64,000 nucleotides of DNA from Polyodon spathula (lineage: Eukaryota; Chordata; Actinopteri; Acipenseriformes; Polyodontidae), in contig NC_054535.1 in NCBI RefSeq assembly GCF_017654505.1, positions 47,067,848-47,131,847 on the forward strand, written 5' to 3'. The notes below the pieces were generated by a model, which did not search any database, was not told the DNA's origin, and saw only the letters and a program-made list of their open reading frames with translations. A program made the position numbers and the translations under genes. This document shows positions 43,877 to 56,905 of this stretch, piece by piece (position 1 is the first letter of the stretch; every line of letters starts with the position of its first letter).

Positions 43877-44375
43877 GTTCGTTGTGTTCACTTGTTGTGT
43901 CTTAGTCTGTCACTGTACTTTGTTAACTGAACCCCGAGAGGGCGGTTTCTAAACCTAGGATCACCTGTCTTCTGTATTCTCCCTGTGTAATATTTGCATA
44001 AGCTTTGTTTTTTTTCTCTGTGTTCTACATCGGACTGATTGATTTCTGTAGCAAATGCAAATCTTATAGTGGAACAGTTGTTAACTGTATTTTCTCATAC
44101 TCCAAAGCAATGCCTAGTACAGAGAACACACCATTTTTTGTAGGTTTAACATTTCTTTTGGACTCGTCTGCCGTTTTCTTTTGTTTTCACTGCTTAACAT
44201 TGGCCAGTTTTGACACTTACAGAAGCTGGTGGATTTCCGGTGTAGTTCATATCATAACACGTCGTACTTTGCATATTCCCTCGGGCGCTTGCGTTTGTTT
44301 CATTCGGGATTCTTAAAGCAACTGTTGTATTTTGTTATTTGATATGTACTGCAGCTGAAGTACGGCTTCGTTAAA
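43877..44375. other. hpgd 5' flank
   Basis: Presumed 5' UTR and promoter. No TATA box in a convincing position and no marked CpG cluster. ATGCAAAT, an octamer-type site, occurs near 44055 on the plus strand; significance unknown. Confidence 0.3.

Positions 44376-44443
<68 letters not shown>
44376..44443. repeat. (ATA)n microsatellite
   Basis: About 22 AAT units. Confidence 0.95.
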
Positions 44444-44444
<1 letters not shown>

Positions 44445-44479
44445 CATTGAGCTTTCAAAATAAGATTTTGTAAACTGAA

Positions 44480-44920
44480 ATGTGAGTGGCCTAAATTCAA
44501 GTAAATACAGTACCTACATAAAACGAAGGCACACAGCTATTTCACTGTATTAATTAGTAGAATGATAAGACTAGCTGTGTGCCTTCTACTTGCTTTTAAA
44601 AAGTAAAAATATCAACAAAACACAAAAACAAAAACCAAACAAACAAAAAAATAACATGGGATGCGTCACAATCAAAGTGTCTATTGGCGCTTGTGGTTCT
44701 GATTGTACTGTAGCTGTAGCTGGCTGATTTGACAGCAGCCAATACTTTGTGAACAGGTCCACTGTAGTTGATTTTGCACGACAGCAAAGCATACACAGTT
44801 GGCGTTGTTACTTTCATCACAGAACAAAAGTAAAGGCTGAGTTTGGTACTGCACCTCATCATCAAAGGACAAACTATAGCTACTATATACATTATAACAA
44901 GAAAAAACCATACATTTAAT
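44480..44920. repeat. Diverged repeat copy B (paired with 41085-41465)
   Basis: See the blocks shared with copy A. Contains an internal inverted repeat of AAGGCACACAGCTA (about 44527 and 44573). Confidence 0.6.
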
Positions 44921-44930
44921 GTTCATCATA

Positions 44931-45053
<123 letters not shown>

Positions 45054-45484
45054 ACAATGTGGTATTGCAATGTTATTCATTACCTGCACAATGATCATTT
45101 TGACTGAAGGGCCTAGGGCAAACCCAGTCTTTTAGCTGGGGGCCTGCCTAGGCCTCCTAAAGCTCGGGTTGTGCATGCTCTCAGGTCAATTCTGTGCCAT
45201 TTTAGACCACTTTCAGAAGCAAACTTGAACTAGACTGTAGAAAAAAGAAATTCAGAAATTACTTTTTATAACTTGTAATTTTACCAGATGGATCAACCTG
45301 ATAAATCACACATGAGGCTAGTTAACAAGTGTAGTTTTTTCAAATGTTACTCATCAAACCCTTTACCTGTATGCTTATTTCCCAGTCATTTTATAAAACC
45401 TGCAAAAATAATATTCCAGTGATTTTGGTTCATGCATTTGGTTAATGCAGGCAGGTGCATCACACAGGGTGAGGCAATCCATAC

Positions 45485-45555
45485 ACAGACAGAGGGCCGG
45501 TGCGAACCCGGGACCTCTCGCGTTAAAGCATTGCGACGATATCGCTGTACAAAGG
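45485..45555 (-). other. tRNA-Val-like sequence, probably a SINE head
   Basis: On the minus strand AACGCGAGAGGTCCCGGGTT then CGCACCGG resembles the anticodon-to-T-arm part of tRNA-Val(AAC); the T-stem CCGG/CCGG pairs and the B box GGTTCGCAC is present. The 5' half (A box, acceptor) is not convincing. Not a functional tRNA. Confidence 0.4.
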
Positions 45556-46334
45556 ATGTATGTCTTTGTGTGTGATTACGTCACCTACCAGCCCTACTGC
45601 TGCCTTCCCCATGCACGCTACACTACAATCTACTTAACTCAATCAGGTGTGATATATAGGGTTCATACAGTTTTTTTCTGATACAAAATTCAAGGACTTT
45701 CAAGGGTCAGTTTAACGATTTTCAAAGACCTAATTTAAGGAGTTTGACATCATTTTCAATGTTGATAACTAATAACCAACTGTAAAGATAAAGTTTTTAC
45801 ATTAATAGTTTATTTTACTGTATAATAACACAAATCTAAATTATACTCACTTGTCAAGTATAGAAAAGCTCTGGACCAGTAAATGTTCTTATTCAGTAAC
45901 ACTGAGTCAGTTTTGGTGCCTAAAGGTGAGTGTTTCATTCTAAAAGCAGTACAACAATTCAGTGCTTTAATCAATGTGAGAAGCAATAGTCCAATAATAT
46001 TGTGTCTCAATCATAGGTGCCTAACTTTGTTAAAAGTAAGGGCAAACTGAAGGACTAACTGTCGAGTGTAGAGGCGCATTTATAATCCAAGCTACAAGCG
46101 AACCTTGCTGTGGTGAAGTCTAACAAGGACTAGACTGCACTTATATCCCTTCTCTACTTAGTGGCTGTAACACACAGCCACGACAGTGTACTTTGGGCAT
46201 GCTTTTATTTTATGTTTATTATTTAGTTTTACTTTGATGTGGTCGATGGCATGCAGTGGTCGTTTATTATTTATTTGTCCTATGCTAATAAATTATGAAT
46301 CTGAGAACCTGCAATCTTGTATGAGGCTCCCTCA
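45556..46334. other. Intergenic DNA, nothing recognised
   Basis: No gene or clear repeat. Confidence 0.5.
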
Positions 46335-46568
46335 TTTCCACACATAGGCTTGTAACCAGCAGGTGCCTGGTTCAAATCACAGCTCAACTACTGACTCATT
46401 GTGTGACCCTGAGCAAGTCATGTAACCTCCTTGTTCTCTGTCTTTCAGGTGAGACATTGTAAATGACTCAGCAGCTGATATATAGTTCACACACCCTAGT
46501 TTCGTATCTTGTAAAGCGCTTTGTGATGGTGGTCCACTATGAAAGGCGCTATATAAAAAATAAAGATG

Positions 46569-46633
<65 letters not shown>
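46335..46633 (+). mobile_element. CORE-SINE (MIR-like) with L2-type tail
   Basis: tRNA-derived B box (GGTTCAAATC), then the core TGTGTGACCCTGAGCAAGTC ATGTAACCTC typical of MIR/CORE-SINEs. It ends in CTTGTAAAGCGCTTTGTGAT..GGCGCTATATAAA, the same tail as the LINEs at 12.05 and 21.35 kb, then (TTA)n at 46566-46633. Confidence 0.75.
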
Positions 46634-46635
<2 letters not shown>

Positions 46636-47350
46636 CAGATGCGTCTTTGCCAGAGCATTGGCTTTCATTGAGTTTCCGTGTCCTGTTGATCCCCACATAT
46701 ATTTTAGAAAAAGCAGGCAGTTAAAAGTTGTTGTGAAATACTATGTATGTTTGACTCAAACCTACTTGGCCGAAAGGCTTTTCGTAATCAGTTGGTGAGA
46801 CAGTTGCAACTCTTCCACTGCATTGAAAAATTATATTATAGCAAGGATCTTCCTCTCATTCATTTAAATTGGCTTTGTGATGTCATAGACGTGCCAATAT
46901 CTCAGGACATCTAAATGGTTCTCCCTAAACCTAGTTGTTTTTAATTTCAAATTACCTCATAGCCATGGTATGTGCAATATGGGACTGCAGGGGGTGTGTT
47001 CCCAAGCATGTCAAGAGACATTTTGGCCCCTTTCAGAATTGTGTGGTGCTTTGGGCTCCTGCTGGCTCTGCTGCTTCTGATTCACTGGGTGCAGAGGCCA
47101 AAGCTGCAACCAGTGTTGCCAAATCATGAAAAAAAAAAAAAAAAATCTCTGTACAAGTTTGAAAAAACCTTTGGACCAAAACCCTCTAGATTTCTATTTT
47201 TACAACATTTATATGAAGAAAATGGGCTAATATTGAGCATTCCTATTGATACTGATTGGCTGTAAAAAATAAAATAAAATAAAATGCTTTCTTTGGTGAT
47301 TACTGGTGTTTGAGAAGAATATCAAAATGTAGTAAAACATGAACAGACAT

Positions 47351-47384
<34 letters not shown>

Positions 47385-48021
47385 GTATTTATTGTTGAGA
47401 TTACAGGCTACCTTATATGTAAAAATAGATATGTCCAGTAATTACAGTGCTTAGATCTGTAATTTACAAATATATACTTGTTACATGTATTCTTTGTCTC
47501 ATTTTACTCAAACCATTACAAGCTATGGATTTTCTTTTTCAAATCTAAAATAGGACAAGTGCCAACTTGTCCTAAATGTTAGGAATAAAACTTAAGAAAA
47601 GAATGAGTTAGCAAAGTTCTGTAATATGCTATTTCCTATCTTAACGTAAGATAAGATAATGAGTTAGGAATTCTTGTTCTGTAATACAAATTCCCCTAAA
47701 CTGACACTTACGATGTCATATCTCTATGTTAAGATAGGATTGGTATTTAGGATGTTTCTGTAATATGCCCCCTGGTCTGTATGTCAAAATGACTGACTTC
47801 CTGTGTCCTCCGTTCAGTTCCATCTGGAACCACGCGCTTGCTTCTTGTACTTTTGGTTTCCCTTTTATAATGGGCTGTCAATGATAGTTAATTGGTGCAA
47901 ATGGAAAACGTCTGGCTGCAATTTGAATTGGGGAATGGGACCAATTTATCCCTCTAATCACCTGTGCTGTATTACAAATTCAGTGCACTACATTTATAAG
48001 AATCACATCTGTCCCGAATGA
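46634..48021. other. Intergenic DNA, nothing recognised
   Basis: Poly(A) runs (47130-47144, 47352-47383). Around 47570-47770 there are partial inverted repeats of TAAGATAGGA/TCCTATCTTA type, possibly a decayed MITE. Confidence 0.4.
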
Positions 48022-48066
48022 TTCTTCTTCTTCTTCTTCTTCTTCTTCTTCTTCTTCTTCTTCTTC
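48022..48066. repeat. (TTC)n microsatellite at LINE 3' end
   Basis: About 15 TTC units; on the minus strand this is (GAA)n directly after the LINE tail. Confidence 0.95.
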
Positions 48067-50385
48067 TGAGCAGATGCCTTTACCCTTACCCGACTTACAG
48101 TTGTATACAAAAAATACATATCAAGAATTACAGTACAATTAAGAGCAAGATACAAAATGCAATAACCTCAGTCCTAATCAGTGCAAATACAAAATACAGT
48201 ATGATTTAATATTGGGGCAGTTCAAGAGCAAATAACAGTGTTACAGTTAAATAAGGATTAGATAGGAGTGCAAATGAAATACAGAATATACAGATTGTGT
48301 TAAGAGCAGGATTAAATACAGTAAGATAGGGAGCAGATAAGTTCAAGTTAAAGTGCATTAAAGGCAGAGTACTATATAGACCAGAAGTGGAGAGTTTACA
48401 GGTATTGTCTGAAGAGGTGTGTTTTGAGGAGGCGCCGGAAGGTGGTCAGGGATTGGGCAGTCCTAACATCTGTAGGAAGGTCATTTCACCACTTCGAGGC
48501 GAGGGTGGAGAAGGAGGGGACTCTGGATGCAGGGGAGCATAGTGGAGGCACAGCCAGTCTTCTGCTGCAGACAGAGCAGAGAGATCGAGTGGCAGTGTAG
48601 GGAGAGATGAGGGTTTGTGGTCAAGGCAAGTACAAGAGTCTTGAACTGGATGCATGATCGGGAGCCAGTGGAGTAGCATGGGAGAAGCGAGGCAGAGAGA
48701 ATACCAGGCGAGCAGCAGAGGTCTGGGTGGGATGGAGCTGACTGGTGGCGGACGTAGGGAGGCCAGCTAGAAGGGAGTTGCAGAAGTCTAGGCGGGAGAG
48801 TACCAGGGCCTGGACGAGGAGTTATGTGGAGTAGTTGGTAAGGAAGGGTCGTATTCTCCGTATGTTGCTCTGGAAGAATCGACAGGTGTGTGCTTGTGAA
48901 CGTGTAGTTTGCTGTGCGTGGTGAGAGGGTGATGCAGGTGCTCCAAACAAGGACAGACACAAAGTTCATGGTTCACGGTTTAATTCCTCCAACCACTTTC
49001 ACAGTTCAGAAATAATAAAGCTGGCTCTACCCAACAATGGGTATCGCCAGCGCAAAAACGAGGGTTTACAGTCCAGAAATAATAATAAAAAAAACACAAA
49101 CAGACACATCTCCGGACAGTGCTCTTGGTGTTGGTGCGGTGCTGGAACAGTGATGTCGGCTAAGTGCAGGTGCAGTGAAGTTCAAGTGAATCGCTGGCCC
49201 CAAGGCTGCAGCTCCCAGCTCCCTGCTCGATCAGTCTGGTGACAGAAAACACACATGGTTGCAAAACAAACACCCACTTAGCTCCGTCTCTCAAAACACA
49301 GTCCTCATTTCCTCCCATCAACCACAACAAAGGAACCGATCACAAAGGAACCGATCACAACGTCATGTCCCCCTAAAGTACCCATAGCCCTGCCCCCTCC
49401 AACAGCTAGTTCAATCACCTCTCCTCCAATTCATGAATGAAACTTCGCTCATCATACTAGGGCGATGACTCCTGGTACCGTAACGTCGTCCCTTTCCTGA
49501 ATGGCCGGCTTCCGACTCCCCCCGGAATGAACTACCAAACCATTCAGTACGGGGCACGTAGTTCCTGCTGTGCAGTGCTCTCACAGGTCGAGAGGGAAAT
49601 TGTTGATCCAGATTCATTCGCTCTTTGTCACAGTGCTATAGTGGAAATGTGCTGGGAGGAGGAGAGGCAGGGGTCCAGGGTTAAGCTTAGGTTCTTGGCT
49701 GAGGAGGAAGGAGACAGCATGGTGGATTGCAGAGGAATGGCGATAGAGAGATCAGAAGAGGGGGATGTTGATGTGGGAAAGAAAAGGAGGTCAGATTTTG
49801 AGAGGTTGAGTTCGAGGTGATGCGAGTGCATCCAGGAGGAGATAGCAGACAGACAGGTAGATACAGGAGGGGGTGGCAGGGTCAAATGGGGGAAGGAGAG
49901 GAAGAACTGAGCATCATCAGCATAGAAATGGTATGAGAAACCATAGGAAGCAATGAGGGGGCCCAGGGAATGGGTGTAGAGAGAGAACAGGAGGGGACCC
50001 AAGACTCATCCTTGGGGGGCTCCTGTTGAGAGAGGGTGAGATGTGGGGTTTGAGCCGCACCAGGTTAACTGGTAGGTGCAGTCGGAGAGGTAGGAGCATA
50101 ACCAGTCCAGAGCAGTGCCAGAGATTCCCAGGTCAGCAAGACATGATAGGAGAATAGAGTGATAGGCAGTGTCAGAGGCAGAGATTGAGGAGAATCAGGA
50201 CAGAAGAGAGAGAGGCAGCACAGGCAGAGTTAAGCGAGTTAGTGACAGACAGGAGAGCAGTTTCAGTGGAGCGAGCAGAGCGGAAATCAGATTGGGGAGG
50301 GTCGAGCAGAGAGTGTTTAGACAGGAAAGCAGAGAGCTGACAAATGTATAAGCAGTTGATTCTTAAAAGCTGTGATTGCAATTAG
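48067..50385 (-). mobile_element. L2-type LINE remnant, split by an LTR
   Basis: Minus-strand RT: FLSKHSLLDPPQSDFRSARS TETALLSVTN, then a stop-broken part, [25 protein letters not shown], the catalytic FYADDAQFF near 49920 and [14 protein letters not shown]. Past the inserted LTR (48943-49632), the C-terminal part with PLLHWLPI and LQTxxF-like end regions continues to about 48440. Then a 3' UTR and a GTAAGTCGGGTAAGGG-type tail. Several stops. Related to the 6.9-kb fragment. Confidence 0.8.
48943..49632 (-). mobile_element. Solo LTR inserted in the LINE
   Basis: 690 bp between duplicated GTGCT (48938-48942, 49633-49637). On the minus strand it begins TGTGACAAAGAGCGAATGAA. The minus-strand 3' end is CCTTGTTTGG, not the usual CA, so the boundary or the LTR end is slightly unusual. 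No ORF. Related sequence lies at 54.35-54.67 kb and 57.8-58.55 kb. Confidence 0.6.
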
Positions 50386-53300
50386 CAAAAGAATGCCTGT
50401 GCGCATTAGCAATACAAATGTTAATGGTGCTCAATCACTGAGGACAATGCATCAAAACAATCAAAACAAGTCCTTGTGTGTAAGCAACTTGATATACGAG
50501 CATGATTATGTTTACTCAAGGCTGCAGAATCCTATTTTACTACTGTGTACTTGAGAAACGATCGTCTTGTGAGGGTGCCTAGTTTAACTGCCCTGTGGTG
50601 TTACATGTAATGGCCTTTGAATTAAAATTAAATTACAGTACAGTACTTTACTGTCTGGACTACCACTGCATTTAATCATCTATGGCTTGCTTTTTTTGAG
50701 TTACGATGCAAATTTCAGTTTTTCACTAAACAGAGATGCAATGCTCCGCAATCCCCCTCCCTCTACATGCATATCACACAATAACAGTGCTGTACTCAGT
50801 ATGTATTCAATGAGTATGAATTCACTTTATTAAAACACATTTTCACTAACAGGGAACACAAAAAGTACCTGTACAGTGCAGTTGCGCGTCTTTATTTTTC
50901 CTGGCATGTCAACACACATAAACTGCACAACTGCTTCTTTTCTACTGGGAGTCGCTGCGGACCAGGGATTATACTAATTATGTGGGATGTGATCAAATTA
51001 AAATAAAAAAAAAAAAACTTTATTGGCTGTACACGTCTTTGCACTTGATGCAGTATCATAATACATGTAGTCAGCTTGCCCCGAAATGATTCTTATAAGC
51101 AGATTGCTTGATTCTTACAAGCAGGTTATTTAGGAATTACTTAGTCCCAGTAGTTTTTATCACTATACAGGGTTGATTCTTAAATCAATAATTCTTATAA
51201 ATGGAGTGCGCTGTAATAACACATACTTAACAATAAATATGGTAACTTAAACACAGTAATGCCAAACAAGCAACAACGTGCCTCTCTTTGGGTAATAAAC
51301 AAAATAAAAAGTGTAACATAATGAATGTGAAAAACCAAAATAATATACTAAATACAAAACCAAATATAATGTGCACAACCCCATCTAATTATAATCACTT
51401 GTGGCATGAACTTGAGGGGTTTTTAAATCATTTTAAAACATTTTAAAAAATCTTGAAATCCATATTTACCTTTAAAAAAAAAAAAAAACTTTGTTAAATT
51501 CTTACCTCCAGAAATCCCTGAGTAAGGCATAAAAACCTTTAAATCGCAAGGGAAATCCTCTGATCTGGCAACACTGACAGCAAGTCCGCAGCACCGAGAT
51601 GGGCCAGTCAAACTTAAATGCACATCACTTATTCCTATCCCTATATCCCAGAAGCCATGATAAGTCAATAATACAGAGACACATAGTATTAAACAATTTT
51701 GAGCGATTGATAGGTGGTTACAGTTTCGAAATACCGGCTCAGCATTTTTTTTATTATAAATTTTGTTCATGTTCCATGGGCATATTTGCTACCAATTGGG
51801 TCTGTAGAAAGCTTGCAATTATTAATTTTGTAAATAAAAAAAAATGTTGGGGGCCCCCATGAGCTCAGGGCACCTGTACAGTTGCCCAAACCTTCTACCC
51901 CCAACCCCCCCACCCCCGCTTTGTAACACTGGCTATTGTTACTTCTCTGGTGATTGTAGGCATTTATCTTCATCTCATGCCTCACAACACACCCTGTTGT
52001 TCTATATTGTTTAATTATAACAAGTCATAGGGGGAGGAGGGGGGGGAGGGGGGAGGGGGGGGGGGGGGGGGGGTTGGTGAAACCAAGTAAGATTATTTAT
52101 CAGTGTGCTTTTTATAGTTATCTAGTTTAGTTGGAAAATGACTCATTATGTGTAGAGACAGGATGTCACTCTTCCCAAACCCATGTTTTGAAACTGTTCA
52201 TTTATAAATGAATGAGATAGAAGAGGAACAGAGAGAAGAAATAGCTGAAATGTTGCAGAAATGTAAACATTTTAGAAAGAGAACTTACAATAATATGCCA
52301 CTTCTGTGTACATAAATAATGTCAAGAGAGGAGGAAACAGCTGTTGTTGCTGGAAAGATATGCTTAAAGATTTCAGATGTGTTTTCTTTTTGATAATTCT
52401 CCCTGTCTCTCACGCTTATTGTGTTGTTGGATAACAACACTTGTTCCCTCAGGAAACTTGAGATAGTGCGGCTCCTACAAATTTCCCTTTCCGTTACAGA
52501 CTTAATTTAATATCTTAATTGTTTTTTTTTTTTTTTTTTTTAAGAATTTATGCTACGCAGAGTATGTATATAAATGCTGTCCTTGCACTTTACAATAAAC
52601 TGCTTAAATAATGCTAAATCAAGTATGAGCTAACCATGTTTACAGTATATGAATGCTGTAAAAAGTAAAAAATAAAACAAAAACCCAAGATATCAGGATT
52701 GTATCATTCTACTGAGTCACGTCACTGCTTCTGCAGTGTTGTAGCTATGGGTGTTGATTACAGGATGTACTTCTAGCATTTTAAATTCAAAATTACAGGA
52801 AATCGCAAAACAATTCGTTTGGTTCTTAGATAATGAGAGCAAAAATAGAGCAAGTGCTGTATGTGAACTAAAAACTGGTATATGCAAGTCTGAAAAGCTA
52901 GTCTTTTATTATGCAATTATTTTCCCTTTTTTTCGAGGTGCTTCTAGTCAATAGCTATACTAAGCTAAGCTACCACTTCCCTAACCTAGGTATCCATCAG
53001 TTTAAATTAGTCCTCTGTCTAATTGTTTGCCTGAAACATGACTAGCTTGCTTCTGTGCTGAACCAGCCCCCATGACTGTAAGGATAGTGCTTATGAAGAG
53101 TTGTAAAACCACTGACACTTTCACTTAACATTGAGGGATATGATAACTCATCCTGAGGGTCAGCAGCCAGGTGCTCTAATGAAATTACAAAATAGCTGTG
53201 AAAATGTAAACACGGGAGATCTGTCACTCTTTAAAATATCCACTTAAAGGAAAAGGAAGGGAGAGCAAAGTTTTTTGGGCTTTTTCTGGCTTTTTTTAGA

Positions 53301-53700
53301 GAGTCCTTTCTGAGTAATTTTTGAAGTAAAGACAAGGACAAGAACAGTCTGGCCATGTGCTTTGTGTGTGTGTGCATGTGTGTGCATGTGTGTGGGTGGG
53401 GGGGGGGGGGGGGGGGGGTTAGGGGTAGGATTGAGGTATGTAAAGTATATGTAGGCTCCTTCATTATATCTCTGAAATGCTTCCATGTAAATAATTTACA
53501 AGACATTTTTTATTTAAAACATAAAATAAAATAAAAAATAAGGTTGCTTTTCTCTTGGTATTATATCTAAATGTATTAAATATCAAAAGAAAAATGCAAA
53601 CAAGCTAGTGATTATTTGAAGCCAAGTAATCTTCAAACAAAGATATCTCTTGTTGCCAGTTAAAACTCAAAGGACAAAAGACTTCAAGGGAAATAAAAGT
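50386..53700. other. Intergenic DNA, nothing recognised
   Basis: Holds G-rich runs (52030-52072 and 53395-53418, the latter after a GT/CATG-rich stretch), poly(A) at 51006-51017 and poly(T) at 52522-52541. No coding supported. Confidence 0.5.
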
Positions 53701-53734
53701 GTCGCAATTTTCATGTTCATTGTGACACTTAGCA

Positions 53735-54275
53735 AAGTGTACATTTTGTCATATGTACTAAGAGAAAACATGTTAATGAAAAGAGCCGCAATACACTAAT
53801 TTAAATATTTGTTGCATCTTATTAGCGAAATCAATATTGTGAGAGTCATCCAACATTGTTCAAATAAATAGTGGGTGTTGAGTTGTGGTTTGTTGCAGCA
53901 GAGGGAGCCCGAAGGACAACGTCTATACATGCAAGGGTGCAAGGACCAAAACAACGTTGTTTTTATTAGGAGGTGTCGGGTTTAAAAAATAAAATAAAAT
54001 CACACACACACACATACATTTATAGTGCGCAATGTATTTTAAATGTAGAAATCATTGCACTGAAGTAACACTGAAATGTTACACATTGCATTATGAACAA
54101 AAACATAAACATGTACAGTACGACTATGCAGTACAGTAGTAAAATCAAATGAACACCTAGTGCACTTTTTTTTCTTTAGCCTGTAGGCTATCAGTATGGT
54201 AACACAAAATAAATGGTGTACAAAGTGAAGAAAATATTATTTTAAATTGAAACTAAACAATTTAGCAGTTCTTTT

Positions 54276-54344
<69 letters not shown>
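53735..54344 (+). repeat. Dispersed repeat copy 2, ends in (TTA)n
   Basis: Same blocks in the same order as 15722-16463, again ending in a TTA array (54279-54344). Middle portions differ by replacement of about 100 bp. Confidence 0.65.
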
Positions 54345-54347
<3 letters not shown>

Positions 54348-54349
54348 TC

Positions 54350-54675
54350 CTAGCTTAGACAATGAGCACCAGCAATTCTTTCGCAACCATAACAAAGCAA
54401 CAGTTCGCTCAGCCACATCCCCTTTTGTACCTTCAGCCACGCCCCCTTGGTTAACAGTGCAATCGCTTTTCCTCCAATCCGTGATTGCCACATTGCTGCC
54501 CGTCTGTGGTGATGGCTTGGCGAACTATGGCTCTATCCCCTTTCTAGATGGCCGACTTCCACCTTTCCCTGGAATGAATTGCCAAACCATCCAGTCGGTG
54601 GCACGCTGTTCCCATTACACAGCACCCTCACAGGTCAGGAGGAAGATTTACAACCAAGATTCATTAAAACGGTTC
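54350..54675 (-). repeat. LTR fragment related to the solo LTR
   Basis: On the minus strand AATGAATCTTGG..CTCCTGACCTGTGAGGGTGC..ACTGGATGGTTTGGCAATTC aligns with the first 300 bp of the solo LTR. The rest is missing, cut by the (TTA)n array. Confidence 0.55.
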
Positions 54676-54701
54676 TAGATTCAATTTTTATATATTTATA
54701 T

Positions 54702-54769
<68 letters not shown>
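54702..54769. repeat. (TA)n microsatellite
   Basis: Pure TA, about 34 units. Confidence 0.95.
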
Positions 54770-54772
<3 letters not shown>

Positions 54773-56379
54773 ATGTCTACTGGTGCCAGAATTTATTGTT
54801 GCTGGCACTATATGAGGTACCCTTAGCGGCAAATTTGCACCCCTACATTACCATTTACTTCCCATCTCAGTATAATTATGTGTCCATTTAAAATGTTTAC
54901 AATATCAAGAACATTAACCTCAAGATAAAAGTATAATAACTATCAATGCTAAACTTTTTACTAAATCCAATATATAAACAATCTGCGTGTATCAAACATT
55001 GAAAACATATTCAACCAAAACAAATTTAACTGAAAAACAGCCGTGCCTAATAAATAAAACTAAAACTGTGAGTAATTTGACTAATCTTTATTTTTAATGG
55101 AACATTTATACTGCTAGAAAAATGCAGATAGATTGTGCTCATTGATTAGTACTCAATTATATGATGAGTTGAAAATTGTAAAGTTCCTGAGCAGCAGACA
55201 GCATTATCCACAAGTAGGCTATATTGCTTATTCCAAATAATTTCTGGTGCGTAAACACATTGGAGGGTATTTTCAAAAATCAGTGTTATTGTATCTAACT
55301 CACGGTATAGTAACAACAGCTTCAGTAGCAAGTGATTTTTAAACGGAATTTGTTAATAAAATCAATCTGATAATGCTTTGAAATTTAGTTGATGAGGTCG
55401 TTAATAAACACATTTTTTGTTGAAAAGCTTAACTATCGCAGGCCATGTACATCGCTTCCTGTCTCAATGACTAGATACTTGTTAATCAAAATGCATGTTA
55501 ACGAGATGAAGAGAAATTAATGGAAGCATAATTCGCTGTTATGGAAACTATTAGCGTACAGGGAGGCAGCTCTCCCACCAGCGAGCAGCAGCCAAATGGA
55601 AATGAAAAATCTATTTTGTGTATAATTTGTAAGCTTTAGTTAAAATGGTTAATTTTATCACCCAGAATGTACATTTATTTAGAACACTTCACTTACAAAA
55701 TGCCGATTTACTATTATCTGGCATGTGAAAAAATTGGATGGCACGAATATAAAAAAATAAATAAATATAAAAAATACAAAGAAAACTAAAACCGCACTAG
55801 TAATTTATACTCATTCTGTGGGCTATTTTGCCACAGCTTATTACATACAACTCTTTTAATGTGAATTTTCAATATTAAAAAGACAAGGGTTTTAAATATG
55901 TTTTATGGTGCCATTTATGTTTATAGTTGCTAGTTATTTTACATGTATACCATATATGTAACATTTCATTATATATTTATTAAGCTTTTAAAATTATGAT
56001 AGAACTCCCTAACTAGGACGCATTGCAAATCCGCACTCACCTGTAAGGAAACTTACATTTTTTTTTATAGATTTCATTATTTACTGTCAGGTTTTTATTT
56101 GTATAATTCAAATGAAATCTACAGTAGAGGTCAGTTGTCACGTAAAGTATATATCCAGAGTTCAGATAGGCTACTTGCATTGATGATTTCTTAGTAATAA
56201 TATTACACTGGATGCAAATAATGGTATATAATTTCAGCAATACCACAAACGTTCCGTAAGGTTACAAATGGTTAAAACAAGTGAGTAAATATCATTCATA
56301 ACCACAAGTATAGAAAAGTTTTCATAACTACAAACATTGAATTATTTAGGTAGTACAATACTGACCTATTAACATGCCA
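54770..56379. other. Intergenic DNA, nothing recognised
   Basis: AT-rich, no supportable feature. Confidence 0.5.
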
Positions 56380-56905
56380 TCTGGTGTATTGGGTCTGTGA
56401 AACGATTAAACACAGCAGATTGTATCAAAATGTATCATCACAGGAGCCAGGGAAATTTGCACATACGTTCCAGATGTTAAAGGATGCATCACAAATCACC
56501 TGAACATTAGTGAATGTTGGAACCCTTCAGGTTCACATACACATGGTGATGCAGTATTTTGAGTCCAATGTGAGTGCAATCGATGGCTCCTATTACTCTG
56601 GGAAATTCAGCAATGCCATAAAACCCTTTTAATATTCTGTAGCTGCTCCTGATTAAGTGATATACTGATATAATTGTTATCCCTCTTTATCACATCATCT
56701 GTGACCCTTTGAAATGACCCAGAGACATAGAAGAACAATGCTGCCAAGCCAACACTTTCATATGCATGGTACGGCACTGACACTTTTCGTAAGCAATTCA
56801 AAGTCCTTGACAATTGACAATTAGCTGCCCTATCAAGATGCAGTCGAGTTTTTAGATCGTCAGCTGGTAAATCTAAGAAATGAGCCTTGGTCCTGAACAC
56901 CCTCT
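56380..56905 (-). pseudogene. HARBI1-like (PIF/Harbinger) transposase fragment
   Basis: Minus-strand pieces in order: FRTKAHFLDLPADDLKTRLH, VGLAALFFYVSGSFQ, then in another frame GIAEFPRVIGAIDCTHIGLK (first catalytic Asp in GAIDCTHI), VYVNLKGSNIH, a further frame QVICDASFNIWN (second Asp) and PGSCDDTF. At least two frameshifts; the last catalytic residue region is lost. No flanking inverted repeats were found. Confidence 0.75.
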
